64,000 bases of DNA, from the NCBI GenBank assembly GCA_946479745.1, contig CAMLGZ010000023.1, positions 1 to 64,000 on the forward strand. The letters run 5' to 3'. Origin of the DNA: an uncultured Pseudoxanthomonas sp. (GTDB taxonomy: Bacteria > Pseudomonadota > Gammaproteobacteria > Xanthomonadales > Xanthomonadaceae). The notes below the pieces were generated by a model. That model was not told where the DNA came from, did not search any database, and was given only the letters and a program-made list of their open reading frames with translations. Every line of letters begins with the position of its first letter. Positions within the stretch are counted from its first letter, which is position 1. Position numbers and translations under genes: made by a program. Shown here piece by piece: positions 37,283 to 46,283 of the stretch.

Positions 37283-37753
37283 ATGCGCGTACTCGAAAAC
37301 CTGGATGCGTTGCCGGCGTGGATAGGCCGGGAAGTGGCCTGCAGCGATTGGCTGGCGGTGGACCAATCGCGCATCCAGCGCTTTGCCGATGCCAGCGGCG
37401 ACCAGCAATGGATCCACACCGACCCGGAACGTGCGCTGCGCGAATCGCCCTACAAATCGACGATCGCCCACGGCTACCTGACCCTGTCGCTGTTGCCGCA
37501 TCTGCTGGAAAGCTGCCTGCGCATCGATGGCGTCGGCATGGCGATCAACTATGGCCTGGACCGCGTGCGTTTTCCCGCGCCGCTGCTCGTCGGCCAGCGC
37601 GTACGGGCCCGATTGGCGCTGGAGCGCCTGGAATCGGTCGCCGGTGGCCTGCAAGCCCATTGGGCCGCAACCGTCGAGCTGGAGTACGGCGGCAAACCCG
37701 CCTGTGTCGCGCAGATGCTGGTGCGTTACTACCCGCTTCCAGCAACCAACTGA
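37283..37753 (+). CDS. MaoC-family hotdog dehydratase
   Basis: 156 residues. The single hotdog domain has the hydratase signature ASGDQQWIHTD (catalytic Asp and His) and IAHGYLTLSLLP. MaoC enzymes hydrate trans-2-enoyl-CoA to the R-3-hydroxy form or act on sterically hindered acyl-CoAs. Having both a crotonase in the upstream bifunctional gene and this R-type hydratase in one operon suggests two different acyl substrates or a branched or ring-bearing one. It precedes the pair of acyl-CoA dehydrogenases by 18 bp. Confidence 0.92.
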   Translation: MRVLENLDALPAWIGREVACSDWLAVDQSRIQRFADASGDQQWIHTDPERALRESPYKSTIAHGYLTLSLLPHLLESCLRIDGVGMAINYGLDRVRFPAPLLVGQRVRARLALERLESVAGGLQAHWAATVELEYGGKPACVAQMLVRYYPLPATN

Positions 37754-37771
37754 TTCAACAACGGAGTCCGC

Positions 37772-38932
<1,161 letters not shown>

Positions 38933-38956
38933 AAGCACCTACTTCAGGAGCGCACC

Positions 38957-40075
38957 ATGGATTTCTCCTTCAACGACGAACAGCAGATGCTGCTGGGCAC
39001 CACACGCCGCTTCATCGCCGAGCGTTACAGCTTCGAGCACCGCAATGCAGTGCGCGCCTCGGCTGACGGTTGGTCGCGCGAGGTATGGGCGCAGCTGGCC
39101 GAACTGGGTTTGCTGGCCGTCAATATTCCAGAGGAAGACGGCGGCATCGGCACGGGACCGGTGGGCACGATGCTGGTCGGCAACGCGATAGGAGAGGGCC
39201 TGCTGCTGGAACCGTTCTGGTCCAGCGCGGTGGTGGCGACCCAGGCCATCGTCGTCCTTGGCTCGGCCCAACAGAAATCGAAGTGGCTGCCGCCACTGGC
39301 CGGCGGCGAATCGATCGCGGTGCTGGCGCACGACGAAGCGTCCGCGCGCCTGGATGCGATGGATATCGACACCCGGGCCACGCCGCGCGGCGACGGCTGG
39401 GAACTGAGCGGCCGCAAATCCGTGGTCTACCATGCGCCGGCGGCCGATCTGCTGCTGGTTTCGGCGCGCGTCGGCGACGAATTGGGAGTGTTCGCAGTTC
39501 CAGTCGGTACCGCAGGCGTCAGCATTTTCCCTTACGCCACGGTGGACGAGCAGCGCGCCGCCGACGTGGTTTTCGAAAAAGTGGCGTTGGCTGCCGATTC
39601 GCGCCTGGGCGGCGATGCGCGCCAACCCCTGCAGGCCGTTCTCGATTACGCATTGGCGGCCTTGTGCGCCGAAGCTTTCGGCGCGATGGATCGCCTGCTG
39701 GCCGCCACGATTTCCTACAGCCGCTCGCGCGTGCAGTTCGGCGCGCCCATCGGCAGTTTCCAGGCGCTGCAGCACCGCATGGCGGAAATGCTGATGCACC
39801 TGGAGCAGGCGCGTTCGATGTCGTATCTGGCCGCTTCGCGCTGCATCGATCCCGATCCGCTGATGCGCGGCGCTGCCTTGTCGGCGGCCAAGACGTTGAT
39901 GGGGCAGGCGGCCCGCTATATCGGGCAGCAGGCCGTGCAACTGCACGGCGGCATGGGCATGACCGATGAACTGGACGTCAGCCACTACTTCAAGCGCCTG
40001 CTGGCGTTCGAGCTGCGCTGCGGCACTACCGATGGGCATCTCGAGAACTATCGGCGGCAGCTGCGCGCGGCTTAG
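38957..40075 (+). CDS. Acyl-CoA dehydrogenase, second of a tandem pair
   Basis: 372 residues; AGGAG precedes the ATG. It starts directly with the helical domain (FSFNDEQQMLLGTTRRFIAE) and keeps RVQFGAPIGSFQALQHRMAEM and QLHGGMGMTDELDVSHYFKRL. The FAD-loop region (VLAHDEASARLDAMD) is poorly conserved compared with the upstream protein, which is usual for the second subunit of heteromeric acyl-CoA dehydrogenases. Last gene of the right arm of the acyl-CoA cluster; a REP-like repeat follows 12 bp later. Confidence 0.92.
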   Translation: MDFSFNDEQQMLLGTTRRFIAERYSFEHRNAVRASADGWSREVWAQLAELGLLAVNIPEEDGGIGTGPVGTMLVGNAIGEGLLLEPFWSSAVVATQAIVVLGSAQQKSKWLPPLAGGESIAVLAHDEASARLDAMDIDTRATPRGDGWELSGRKSVVYHAPAADLLLVSARVGDELGVFAVPVGTAGVSIFPYATVDEQRAADVVFEKVALAADSRLGGDARQPLQAVLDYALAALCAEAFGAMDRLLAATISYSRSRVQFGAPIGSFQALQHRMAEMLMHLEQARSMSYLAASRCIDPDPLMRGAALSAAKTLMGQAARYIGQQAVQLHGGMGMTDELDVSHYFKRLLAFELRCGTTDGHLENYRRQLRAA

Positions 40076-40086
40076 AGCAGCAGTAG

Positions 40087-40186
40087 GTCGGGGCTACGCC
40101 CCCGACGCGTGGGAACTGAGCCTGCCTCGAAAAGCGTGGTTCGACGGAGCCTGCCCCGGACTTGATCCGGGGCTCACCACGAACGG
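40087..40186. repeat. Palindromic intergenic repeats after the acyl-CoA operon
   Basis: A short dyad (GTCGGGG with CCCCGAC) at 40087-40106 is followed at 40130-40186 by a unit with AAAAGCGTGGTTCGAC, a CCCCGGA-TCCGGGG dyad and CACCACGAACGG. The second unit shares its parts with the larger repeat at 45351-45482. Probably a REP/BIME-like element that may also end transcription between the convergent genes. Confidence 0.75.
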
Positions 40187-40266
40187 GACTAAGGGGTGCT
40201 ATCCATGTACGGTTTCATGGGCGCTGCCTATGCAGTGGATACCGATCGAACCGCTTTCCAGGAACA

Positions 40267-43200
40267 TCAGCCCACTGCTTGCTGAAGCGAACGTATCACC
40301 ACGCTCAGCGGCTCCGGTCGCGCGATGAAATACCCCTGCAGGTGCTCGCAACCGTTTTCCTTGAGCCACCGGTACTGGTCCGGGTTTTCGACTCCTTCGG
40401 CCACCACCGACAGGCCCAGTGTATGCGCCAGGCTCAAGAGCGCGCGGCATATCGCTGCGCTGCCCGGATTGGAATGGACATCGGCCACAAAGGACTGATC
40501 GATTTTGAGAAAGTCGAGAGGAAGATGTTTGAGATAGGAGAAGCTGGAGAAACCCGTGCCGAAATCGTCGATCGAAGTGCGGATGCCCGCCGCTTGCAGA
40601 CGGCGCATCGCTTCTATCGCCTGCTCGGGCTCGCTCATGATGGTGCTTTCGGTCAGTTCGACGTGCAGCGCACCGCGGCGAAGTCCGTGTTTCGAAACCG
40701 CGGCCGACACGGAGCGGTAAAAATCCGTGTCCAGGAACTGCTGGGCCGAGACGTTCACCGCTATGGGAATGTGCCCGAATCCGGCCAGCTCCAGGGTCCT
40801 GTGGCTTGCGGCGGCATGGTCCAGCACGTAGTGGCCCAATTGGGTGATAAGACCGTAGCTCTCCGCCAGCGGAATGAATTCGGAGGGAGGGATGAACGTG
40901 CCGTCCGGTTGCGGCCAGCGCACAAGCGCTTCCAGGGCGCTGGTCCTGAGGCTTTTGGCCTCTGCGATGGTCTGGAAGTGCAGCACCAGCTCGCCGGCGT
41001 TTATGGCGTGCCGAATGCGCAGGACCAGCTCCTGCTGCTCTATCGCGGCGATGCTCATCGCAGGGACGTAGGGAGCCGAGCGGACCTTTTTGGCGCTGGC
41101 CACATGAGCGGCGAGCGCGGCGTTCCTTATGATCTCCGCAGCATCGCCTCCGTCCGCCGGGTATTCGGAAAAGCCGACCCATGCCTCCAGATGATAGTGC
41201 CGTCCCTGGGATTCGATCGGCTCCAGGACGGCATCGGTCAGCGCTTCGTCGACTGCCTGCGCCGATTCTCCATGGCGTATGGCAACGACGAATGTATCGG
41301 AGGGCAGGTGGGCCGCCAGACCTTCTTCGCCGATGAGCGTGGTGAGCCGTTGGCTTATCGCCCGCAACAACGCCTCGCACGACGCCCGGCCCTGCGTATC
41401 GGCGATCAGGTCCAGCCCTTTTATCTGGATGTTCGCCACGCCGAACGGAATTCCGTCGTCCACGTCCCGTTCCAATCGCTTCGTCAGTTCGTCGATATTG
41501 AGCAGGCCGGTGGTCAGGTCCCGGGAAGCGCGGAAGGCGAGCTGCTGCTCGTATTCGATGCTGGCGCTGATGTCCTCGGCCAGGATGAGCCGCGCCGGCT
41601 TTCCGCCGAACTGCAGGTCCGCGGTATGGATATTGACCTCGAACAGGGATCCGTCCTTGCGCTGGTGCGTCCATACCTGCGGAAGATGGAATCCCTCGCG
41701 GCCCGCGGAGACGTCGGCCAGCAGTTTGTCTTTGTCCTCGTCCGGCCGTATGTCGAGTATCGACATGCCCAGGAACTCGTCCCTCGAATAGCCGTATTGC
41801 GCCACCGCGGCGGAATTGACTTCGAGGAATCTGAGCGTCGCGGCGTCGAACACCCAGAACGGCAACGGGTTCTCGTTGAATATCAGCCTGAACTGCCTTT
41901 CCGCATCGGCGATGCGCTTCTGCGCTTCCACCCGCGGAGTCACGTCGGCTATCGTTCCGGTTATCTTCAATCGCGAATCGTGATCGCGAACCGATGCGCC
42001 CCGCAGCGAAATCCATTTGACCAGGCCGCCCTTGACGATTGTCCGGTATTCGGTTTCGAACCTTTCCTGTGTGATCCATGCGTTGTCTATGACGCCCGCA
42101 AGCGCCTTGCGGTCATCGGGGTGCGCCAGCGCATAGAACTCTTCGGGCGAAGCCGAAGACTGTGCCGCGGGGATGCCCAGCATCTGGGTCACGTTGTCCG
42201 ACCACTGCAGGCGCTGGGAGTCTTTCCACATTATCCACGTGCCTACGCCGCCCACTTGCTGGGCCAGGCTGAGGTTCGAAGCGCCTTCCTGTATTTCGGC
42301 CAGCAGTCGTTCCTGTGCGGCGCCGGTTCTTTTGAGCACGACCAGCAGGTAGACGTAAACCATCAGGTACGCCAGGTAAACCGCAACGGCGGTCGCCAGC
42401 AGCAGGTACCACGGCTTCAGGACATCGCCCGCCGCGATGCCTGCAGTAAGGCGGATCGAATACTCCGGCAGATCGGAAGTCGCGACAAGGCGGGGAACGC
42501 GGTCGATTTCGCTGGTTTGCGGAATGTTCGGCTTGGCCGCTGCGCGCGGTTTCGGAAAAGTCTTTCCGACCAGCCGCACCGTATCGGGGTAGTGCGCCAG
42601 CAAGGTGCCGTTGCGGTCGGTAATCGCGACGGTGCCGTTCTTGCCCGTGTCCAGGTCGGCGACGATGCTGCGCAGCTCGTAGATCCTGAAGCGTGCAAGA
42701 ACGTATCCGCCCCGCTTCAACGGCACCGCTATCGGCAGCAACCAGCGGCCGCGGGGCGACTTGTACATATGGCCGATCCGCAGCGCGCTTCCGGGCCCTG
42801 GCGTGCGGTCCGCGATCCAGCGCGGCAGGGTGGGGTCTCCTTGCCCGCCGATCGTCGCGCGGCCTTCGCGGTCGACCAGGACGATGCCTTCCAACTCGCG
42901 TTGCCTGCTGGCGACGCCGGCGATGTTCTCCTGCAGCACGGTCGGGTCGGCGTTCGCTCCGCCATTGGACAGGAGCTCCACGTCGCCGGCGACTCCCAGC
43001 AGCGCCCGCTCCAGGTTCCGGAATTCGTACTTCAGCAAACGCGCCGCGCCGGAGGCGAGTGCGGAGCTTTGTCTTTGCGCGCCCTCCAGCCTGACGGCGC
43101 GGTCGTTGACCACCACGTAGGCGAGCCCGAACGCCAGCAGCAACGCCAGTATTATTCCTGCGATCGCAAAAACGGAGGTCGAACTGGTAGGACGTGATCG

Positions 43201-43323
43201 TCCGTTGTCGGAGTTCCTGCTCTCTTCCAATGGTTCGCCCCCAGCCGAGCAAAAGATCGCGATGCATCGTGAAGAAAACGATCGCTTGGTTTCCTGTCGT
43301 CGATAGCATGCACTAATCGCCAT
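40267..43323 (-). CDS. Membrane PAS-GGDEF(degenerate)-EAL protein, probable c-di-GMP phosphodiesterase
   Basis: About 1018 residues from ATG 43323; the exact start is uncertain because no strong ribosome site is seen. A first membrane helix lies near 45-65 (VFAIAGIILALLLAFGLAYVV), then a periplasmic sensor of about 260 residues (IVLVDREGRATIGGQ, GTVAITDRNGTLLAHYP), then a second helix (YLLLATAVAVYLAYLMVYVYL). Two PAS domains follow (LGIPAAQSSASPEEFYAL; FVF-like WVFDAATLRFLEVNS). The GGDEF domain has LPSDTF at its active site, so no cyclase activity is expected. The EAL domain is intact: EALVRW, NVSAQQF, ELTEST, IDDFGTGFSS, KIDQSFV, EGVEN. It should hydrolyse c-di-GMP in response to an external signal. 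Confidence 0.92.
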   Translation of the reverse strand: MAISACYRRQETKRSFSSRCIAIFCSAGGEPLEESRNSDNGRSRPTSSTSVFAIAGIILALLLAFGLAYVVVNDRAVRLEGAQRQSSALASGAARLLKYEFRNLERALLGVAGDVELLSNGGANADPTVLQENIAGVASRQRELEGIVLVDREGRATIGGQGDPTLPRWIADRTPGPGSALRIGHMYKSPRGRWLLPIAVPLKRGGYVLARFRIYELRSIVADLDTGKNGTVAITDRNGTLLAHYPDTVRLVGKTFPKPRAAAKPNIPQTSEIDRVPRLVATSDLPEYSIRLTAGIAAGDVLKPWYLLLATAVAVYLAYLMVYVYLLVVLKRTGAAQERLLAEIQEGASNLSLAQQVGGVGTWIMWKDSQRLQWSDNVTQMLGIPAAQSSASPEEFYALAHPDDRKALAGVIDNAWITQERFETEYRTIVKGGLVKWISLRGASVRDHDSRLKITGTIADVTPRVEAQKRIADAERQFRLIFNENPLPFWVFDAATLRFLEVNSAAVAQYGYSRDEFLGMSILDIRPDEDKDKLLADVSAGREGFHLPQVWTHQRKDGSLFEVNIHTADLQFGGKPARLILAEDISASIEYEQQLAFRASRDLTTGLLNIDELTKRLERDVDDGIPFGVANIQIKGLDLIADTQGRASCEALLRAISQRLTTLIGEEGLAAHLPSDTFVVAIRHGESAQAVDEALTDAVLEPIESQGRHYHLEAWVGFSEYPADGGDAAEIIRNAALAAHVASAKKVRSAPYVPAMSIAAIEQQELVLRIRHAINAGELVLHFQTIAEAKSLRTSALEALVRWPQPDGTFIPPSEFIPLAESYGLITQLGHYVLDHAAASHRTLELAGFGHIPIAVNVSAQQFLDTDFYRSVSAAVSKHGLRRGALHVELTESTIMSEPEQAIEAMRRLQAAGIRTSIDDFGTGFSSFSYLKHLPLDFLKIDQSFVADVHSNPGSAAICRALLSLAHTLGLSVVAEGVENPDQYRWLKENGCEHLQGYFIARPEPLSVVIRSLQQAVG

Positions 43324-43671
43324 GGTGTTGGTGTCAGAACGGTCTTCACGCCGCGCTGGTTCATGCGTTATGAACGCGGACACCCATCACGGTTTCGAGT
43401 GAAATGCGGTAACTAGGGCGATCCGGCATGGAGTGGATCGAGGCGACAAACATCTGGGCGCCAAGCTGGGGGGACACTTCCGGCAGACGCCGCAACGGCG
43501 CAGGCCGGGGCAGGATCGGAAGCCGGATCACCAGGATGAATCCCGCCCGGACACGGTGGCGGCCTTCGCCGCTCGCCAGTGCGGGCACACTGGAATAGAG
43601 TTGTCGCTCTGAACCGCTTTCGCCGGCAACAAAAGCGCAAGCAAACGTTTGAACAGTACGCGGGGAGCGCG
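43324..43671. other. Divergent intergenic region
   Basis: About 350 bp between the EAL-protein gene and the glutamate-synthase-like gene. It must hold both promoters, but I see no clear operator or RNA. The frames across it are not supported. Confidence 0.5.
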
Positions 43672-45294
43672 ATGAGTCGTTATCTGGCCTATGGACTGAG
43701 CATCGCGCTGGCGTGGCTGTCTCTGGCGCTGGCGTTGCATTCGTCCGCGTGGTGGTGGGGCGTGGCGGGGTTCGGTGCATTGGCGCTGCTGGGCACCTGG
43801 GACGTGCTGCAGAAACGCAGCACGTTGCGGCGCAACTATCCGATCCTGGCGCACTTCCGCTACGGGCTGGAATCGGTGGGTCCGGAGATGCGCCAGTATT
43901 TCATCGAAGGCGACACCGCCGAGGTGCCGTTCTCGCGCCAGCAACGGGCGCTGGTGTATCAGCGGTCCAAGGGGGTGATGGACGTGGTGCCGTTCGGCAG
44001 CCAGCAAAGCGTATACAGCGTCGATTACGAGTGGCTCAACCATTCGCTGGCGCCGGTGGAAATCGAGTCCCACGATTTCCGCATCGTGATCGGCGGCGAA
44101 TCCGCGCAGCCGTACAGCGCCAGTGTGTTCAATATTTCGGCGATGAGTTTCGGGGCGCTGTCGGCCAACGCCATCCGCGCGCTCAACGAGGGCGCCAAGC
44201 GCGGGCATTTCTATCACGACACCGGCGAAGGCTCTATTTCGCCTTATCACCGGGAGCCCGGCGGCGATCTGGTCTGGGAAATCGGCTCCGGTTATTTCGG
44301 TTGCCGTGCCGACGACGGGACTTTCAGCGAGGAACGCTTCGCTGCCAATGCGGGCACGCCGCAGGTGAAGATGATCGAGGTCAAGCTGTCGCAGGGGGCC
44401 AAGCCCGGTCATGGTGGGGTGCTGCCGGCGGCCAAGGTCAGCGCAGAGATATCGGCCACGCGCGGGGTGCCGATGGGCGTGGACTGCGTGTCGCCGGCCA
44501 AGCATTCGGCGTTCTCCACGCCGAAGGGGCTGCTGGAATTCGTGGCGCGGTTGCGCGAGTTGTCGGGCGGCAAGCCGACGGGGTTCAAGCTGGCCATCGG
44601 CCATCCGTGGGAGTGGTTCGGCATCGCCAAGGCCATGCAGGAAACGGGTGTACTGCCGGATTACATAGTGGTGGACGGGGCCGAGGGCGGTACGGGCGCG
44701 GCGCCGGCCGAATTCATCGACCACGTGGGCGTGCCCATGCACGAGGCGCTGATGCTGGTGCACAACACGCTGGTGGGTCTGGGCCTGCGCGACCGTATCC
44801 GCATTGGGGCAGCGGGGCGCATCACCAGTGCGTTCGATCTGGCGCGGACCATGGCGATGGGGGCGGATTGGTGCAATTCGGCCCGGGGGTTCATGTTCGC
44901 GCTGGGCTGCATCCAGTCGCAAAGTTGCCATAACGACAAGTGCCCGACGGGGGTGGCGACGCAGAATCCGAACCGCTGGCGGCATCTGGACGTGGCGGAC
45001 AAGGCGGTGCGGGTGCAGCAGTACCACGACAATACGTTGAAGGCGCTGCGGGATCTGTTGGGGGCGGCGGGTCTGGACCATCCGGAGCAGTTGGGGCCGG
45101 AGCACATTCTGCGGCGCATTTCGGCGGTGGAGATCCGGTCGTTGGCGGCGTTGTTCAATTTCCTGGAGCCGGGGGAGTTGCTGAGCAAGGTGCCGGAGCA
45201 TGCGGTTTTCCGGGATTTCTGGGCGGATGCCCGCAGCGATTCGTTTGCGCCGCCGGCCAAGGTCAGTGCGCTGCGGGATTCGAAGTCGCGTTAG
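43672..45294 (+). CDS. Glutamate-synthase-family FMN-binding protein (GltB central-domain type)
   Basis: 540 residues from ATG 43672 with GGGGAG five bases upstream. One or two membrane helices lie at about 3-45 (LAYGLSIALAWLSLALAL, WWWGVAGFGALALLG). The FMN barrel shows FNISAMSFGALSANAI, GGDLVWEIGSGYFGCR, VDGAEGGTGAAPAEF and the [3Fe-4S] cluster motif CIQSQSCHNDKCPTG. It lacks the glutaminase domain and the beta-helix of true glutamate synthase, and the membrane anchor is typical of this stand-alone family. The reaction is unknown; a membrane-linked flavin oxidoreductase is the safe description. Confidence 0.9.
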   Translation: MSRYLAYGLSIALAWLSLALALHSSAWWWGVAGFGALALLGTWDVLQKRSTLRRNYPILAHFRYGLESVGPEMRQYFIEGDTAEVPFSRQQRALVYQRSKGVMDVVPFGSQQSVYSVDYEWLNHSLAPVEIESHDFRIVIGGESAQPYSASVFNISAMSFGALSANAIRALNEGAKRGHFYHDTGEGSISPYHREPGGDLVWEIGSGYFGCRADDGTFSEERFAANAGTPQVKMIEVKLSQGAKPGHGGVLPAAKVSAEISATRGVPMGVDCVSPAKHSAFSTPKGLLEFVARLRELSGGKPTGFKLAIGHPWEWFGIAKAMQETGVLPDYIVVDGAEGGTGAAPAEFIDHVGVPMHEALMLVHNTLVGLGLRDRIRIGAAGRITSAFDLARTMAMGADWCNSARGFMFALGCIQSQSCHNDKCPTGVATQNPNRWRHLDVADKAVRVQQYHDNTLKALRDLLGAAGLDHPEQLGPEHILRRISAVEIRSLAALFNFLEPGELLSKVPEHAVFRDFWADARSDSFAPPAKVSALRDSKSR

Positions 45295-45350
45295 GGCAGA
45301 GGAGCTTCAAGTCCCCGGCCTGTTATCAGTACGCCGTTCGTCCCCCCACC

Positions 45351-45482
45351 CCGTTCGTGGTGAGCCCCGGATCAAGTCCGGGGCAGGCTCTGTCGAACCA
45401 CGCTCTTGGCGCAACGGCTTCAGGGCACGAAAACCCGCTTCCCGCCGCGAAAAGCGTGGTTCGACAGGCTCACCACGAACGG
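45351..45482. repeat. Large nested palindrome (REP/MITE-like)
   Basis: Outer arms CCGTTCGTGGTGAGCC (45351-45366) and GGCTCACCACGAACGG (45467-45482) enclose TGTCGAACCACGCT and AGCGTGGTTCGACA as a second dyad, plus a CCCCGGA-TCCGGGG dyad near the left arm. It shares blocks with 40130-40186. Lies between the flavoprotein gene and tRNA-Val. Confidence 0.85.
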
Positions 45483-45606
45483 AATCCGGGGGGTCCCGGG
45501 AAGGGGATTGTCTTAGCCGGGCGCCCTGACAAGCCCGCCAGTCCTACGCAGGTTTGACCAAAAGGGCGGCGACCTTTAACATCTGCGGCCCGATTCGCAC
45601 CCATTC

Positions 45607-45681
45607 GGGCGGTTAGCTCAGCGGTAGAGCATTGCCTTCACACGGCAAGGGTCGCAGGTTCGAACCCTGCACCGCCCACCA
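45607..45681 (+). tRNA. tRNA-Val (anticodon CAC)
   Basis: 75 nt with encoded CCA. Acceptor GGGCGGT pairs with ACCGCCC; D-arm GCTCAGCGGTAGAGC; anticodon stem TTGCC/GGCAA with loop TTCACAC, anticodon CAC; T-arm GCAGGTTCGAACCCTGC. The second Rhs island follows its 3' end. Confidence 0.97.
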
Positions 45682-45703
45682 TATAAATCAAAGCGTTAAG
45701 ACG

Positions 45704-45726
45704 AAACCGGCGAAAGCCGGTTTTTT
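45704..45726 (+). terminator. Rho-independent terminator after tRNA-Val
   Basis: Stem AAACCGGC/GCCGGTTT with a GAAA loop followed by a run of six T. A short direct repeat, GTGACGGCA twice, follows at 45728-45747. Confidence 0.9.
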
Positions 45727-45863
45727 CGTGACGGCAGGGTGACGGCATATTTCCTGGCTGTCGTACCTTCCACAGTCACGCCTATGGAGCAGCTGCCCCT
45801 CTTGTGGGAGCCAGTTGGCACAAGAACTGCTTACCATCTCCTAGTGGATCAGGGGAGATGGGC

Positions 45864-46088
45864 ATGGCTTTGGATCAGATGGGTGCGCGAATCAGTCGCA
45901 TACAGGAAACCGCTTCCGTAAAGGAAGTCGCACGTCTTTTCGGAATGCCGGTTGTAAAACGCGGCGCCAGCTTTCCGATGATATGTCCGTTTCATTCGGA
46001 TACGACGCCGTCTTTAACGCTCTACGACGAGCAGCCTGGAAATCGTCACTACCACTGTTACGCGTGCGGAGCTCACGGCGATGTTTGA
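45864..46088 (+). pseudogene. Truncated CHC2 zinc-finger (DnaG-like primase) remnant
   Basis: 74 residues from ATG 45864, six bases after GGGGAG. It contains a complete CHC2-type zinc finger: CPFHSDTTPSL and HCYACGAHGDV. In real primases this finger is followed by a long helicase-binding or TOPRIM region; here the frame stops right after GDV. The N-terminal sequence (ARISRIQETASVKEVARLFG) matches phage- or plasmid-borne primases rather than chromosomal DnaG. It is most likely what remains of a mobile element once integrated at tRNA-Val. The small peptide could still be expressed, but DNA synthesis is not possible. Confidence 0.75.
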
Positions 46089-46283
46089 GCAGCGCGCTCT
46101 AAGTCCGGCATAACTATGCTCTCGGGCTCGGACGGTCTTGAATCGGACAGAATTTGACCGTGCGCGCCATGTACTGGCTCGCGTGCGCATTGTGATTTCG
46201 CGCACGAAATATTACAGGGGCCTTAGCTAGCCTAAGATTGGGGAAGTAAATCTGCAGTGACTTCGAACCTTTGGGGGAGACAC

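Noticed and set aside
40162..43197. 1011-codon plus-strand frame antisense to the EAL protein
   Set aside because: Antisense shadow; the minus strand has complete PAS and EAL motifs.
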